Source: Neisseria sp. KEM232 (GTDB lineage Bacteria > Pseudomonadota > Gammaproteobacteria > Burkholderiales > Neisseriaceae). From it: a stretch of 64,000 bases of DNA. The stretch's first letter is position 1. The number at the start of each line of letters is the position of its first letter. Below are positions 63,879 to 64,000 of this stretch, one piece after another. The position numbers and the translations under genes are program-made. The notes under the pieces are model-generated. The model saw only the letters and a list, made by a program, of their open reading frames with translations. It was not told the origin of the DNA and ran no database searches. The stretch lies in NCBI RefSeq assembly GCF_002237445.1, contig NZ_CP022527.1, positions 2,232,001 through 2,296,000 on the forward strand. The letters are read 5' to 3'.

Positions 63879-64000
63879 GCCTTGCCTCCCGTGCGTTCCA
63901 GAAGGAAGGTGGCGATGTGCTTGGGACGCGGCATCTGCGGCTCGTCTTTGGCGATTTTGCCGCCGATGTTCATCATGCAGCCGGCGTCGGCGCTGACGAT
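63875..64000 (-). CDS. lutA: lactate utilisation protein LutA, C-terminal end (runs off right edge)
   Basis: The last 41 codons read IVSADAGCMMNIGGKIAKDE, then HIATFLLERTGGKA and a stop. DAGCMMNIGG is the C-terminal cysteine motif of LutA/LldE (CCG-domain protein). It overlaps lutC by four bases (ATGA), giving gene order lutA-lutC-lutB, then lldP. Confidence 0.9.
   Translation of the reverse strand: MVSADAGCMMNIGGKIAKDEPQMPRPKHIATFLLERTGGKA

Overview
The window looks like a GC-rich, non-pathogenic-type Neisseria or close Neisseriaceae relative. The main sign is the DNA uptake sequence (DUS): the 12-mer AGGCCGTCTGAA (the AG-DUS dialect) occurs dozens of times, often as inverted pairs just after genes, where it acts as a terminator hairpin. 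Gene content agrees: MisR/MisS, a rpsF-priB-rpsR-rplI cluster, IS1016, dRS3-like repeats, and an L-lactate permease next to lutABC. I cannot name the species from sequence alone.

Layout. 1-705 is a pile of broken insertion sequences (IS481, IS630 and IS1016 pieces). miaB (834-2165) follows, then an unusual IS1016 derivative with two left ends, then AT-rich accessory genes (2648-3830), one of them a pseudogene cut by a miniature repeat. From 4048 to 16568 lie mostly housekeeping genes: gnd, lpxC, a periplasmic protein gene, ubiG, trmO, pncA, waaC-etfB-etfA, yigZ-ogt and gltX. A perfect 16-bp parS site lies at 9965. The ribosomal protein cluster, a ferredoxin, nrdB and a Gfo/Idh/MocA oxidoreductase run leftwards to 20761.

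20776-24240 is a second rearranged accessory zone. It holds an IS1016 left half, an IS481 element, a truncated DUF2971-like gene, a stray 3' end of polA, a truncated TPR gene, and a tandem array of nine 20-bp units that each carry a complete DUS. trmA, misR-misS and pnp follow. 30393-44324 carries a phosphopantetheinyl transferase, a lipoprotein, pth-rnfH-ratA, metZ, lolCD, ttcA, a SpoU methylase, gyrA, an SDR and coaBC. 44705-50554 holds an ABC transporter, aroC, a TehB-like gene, a CDP-alcohol phosphotransferase and a NAD(P)-binding protein.

50914-53650 is a decaying siderophore-uptake locus: a substrate-binding gene cut off and joined to a TonB-dependent receptor with a stop and several frameshifts. 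carB follows. Directly upstream of carB sits an AT-rich gene for a TIR-domain protein, then vapBC and a CAP-domain protein. The right end is a lactate-utilisation locus: lldP, then lutB, lutC and the end of lutA, all leftward.

The features least explained by known annotation are the DUS tandem array, a family of 160-bp inverted-repeat elements with 75-bp deletion derivatives, a DUS-linked composite repeat with a CTTCAACGAAG core, mixed DUS dialects, and the stand-alone TIR gene with an unrecognised N-terminal domain. All domain and family names are from reading the translated sequence; no database search was run.
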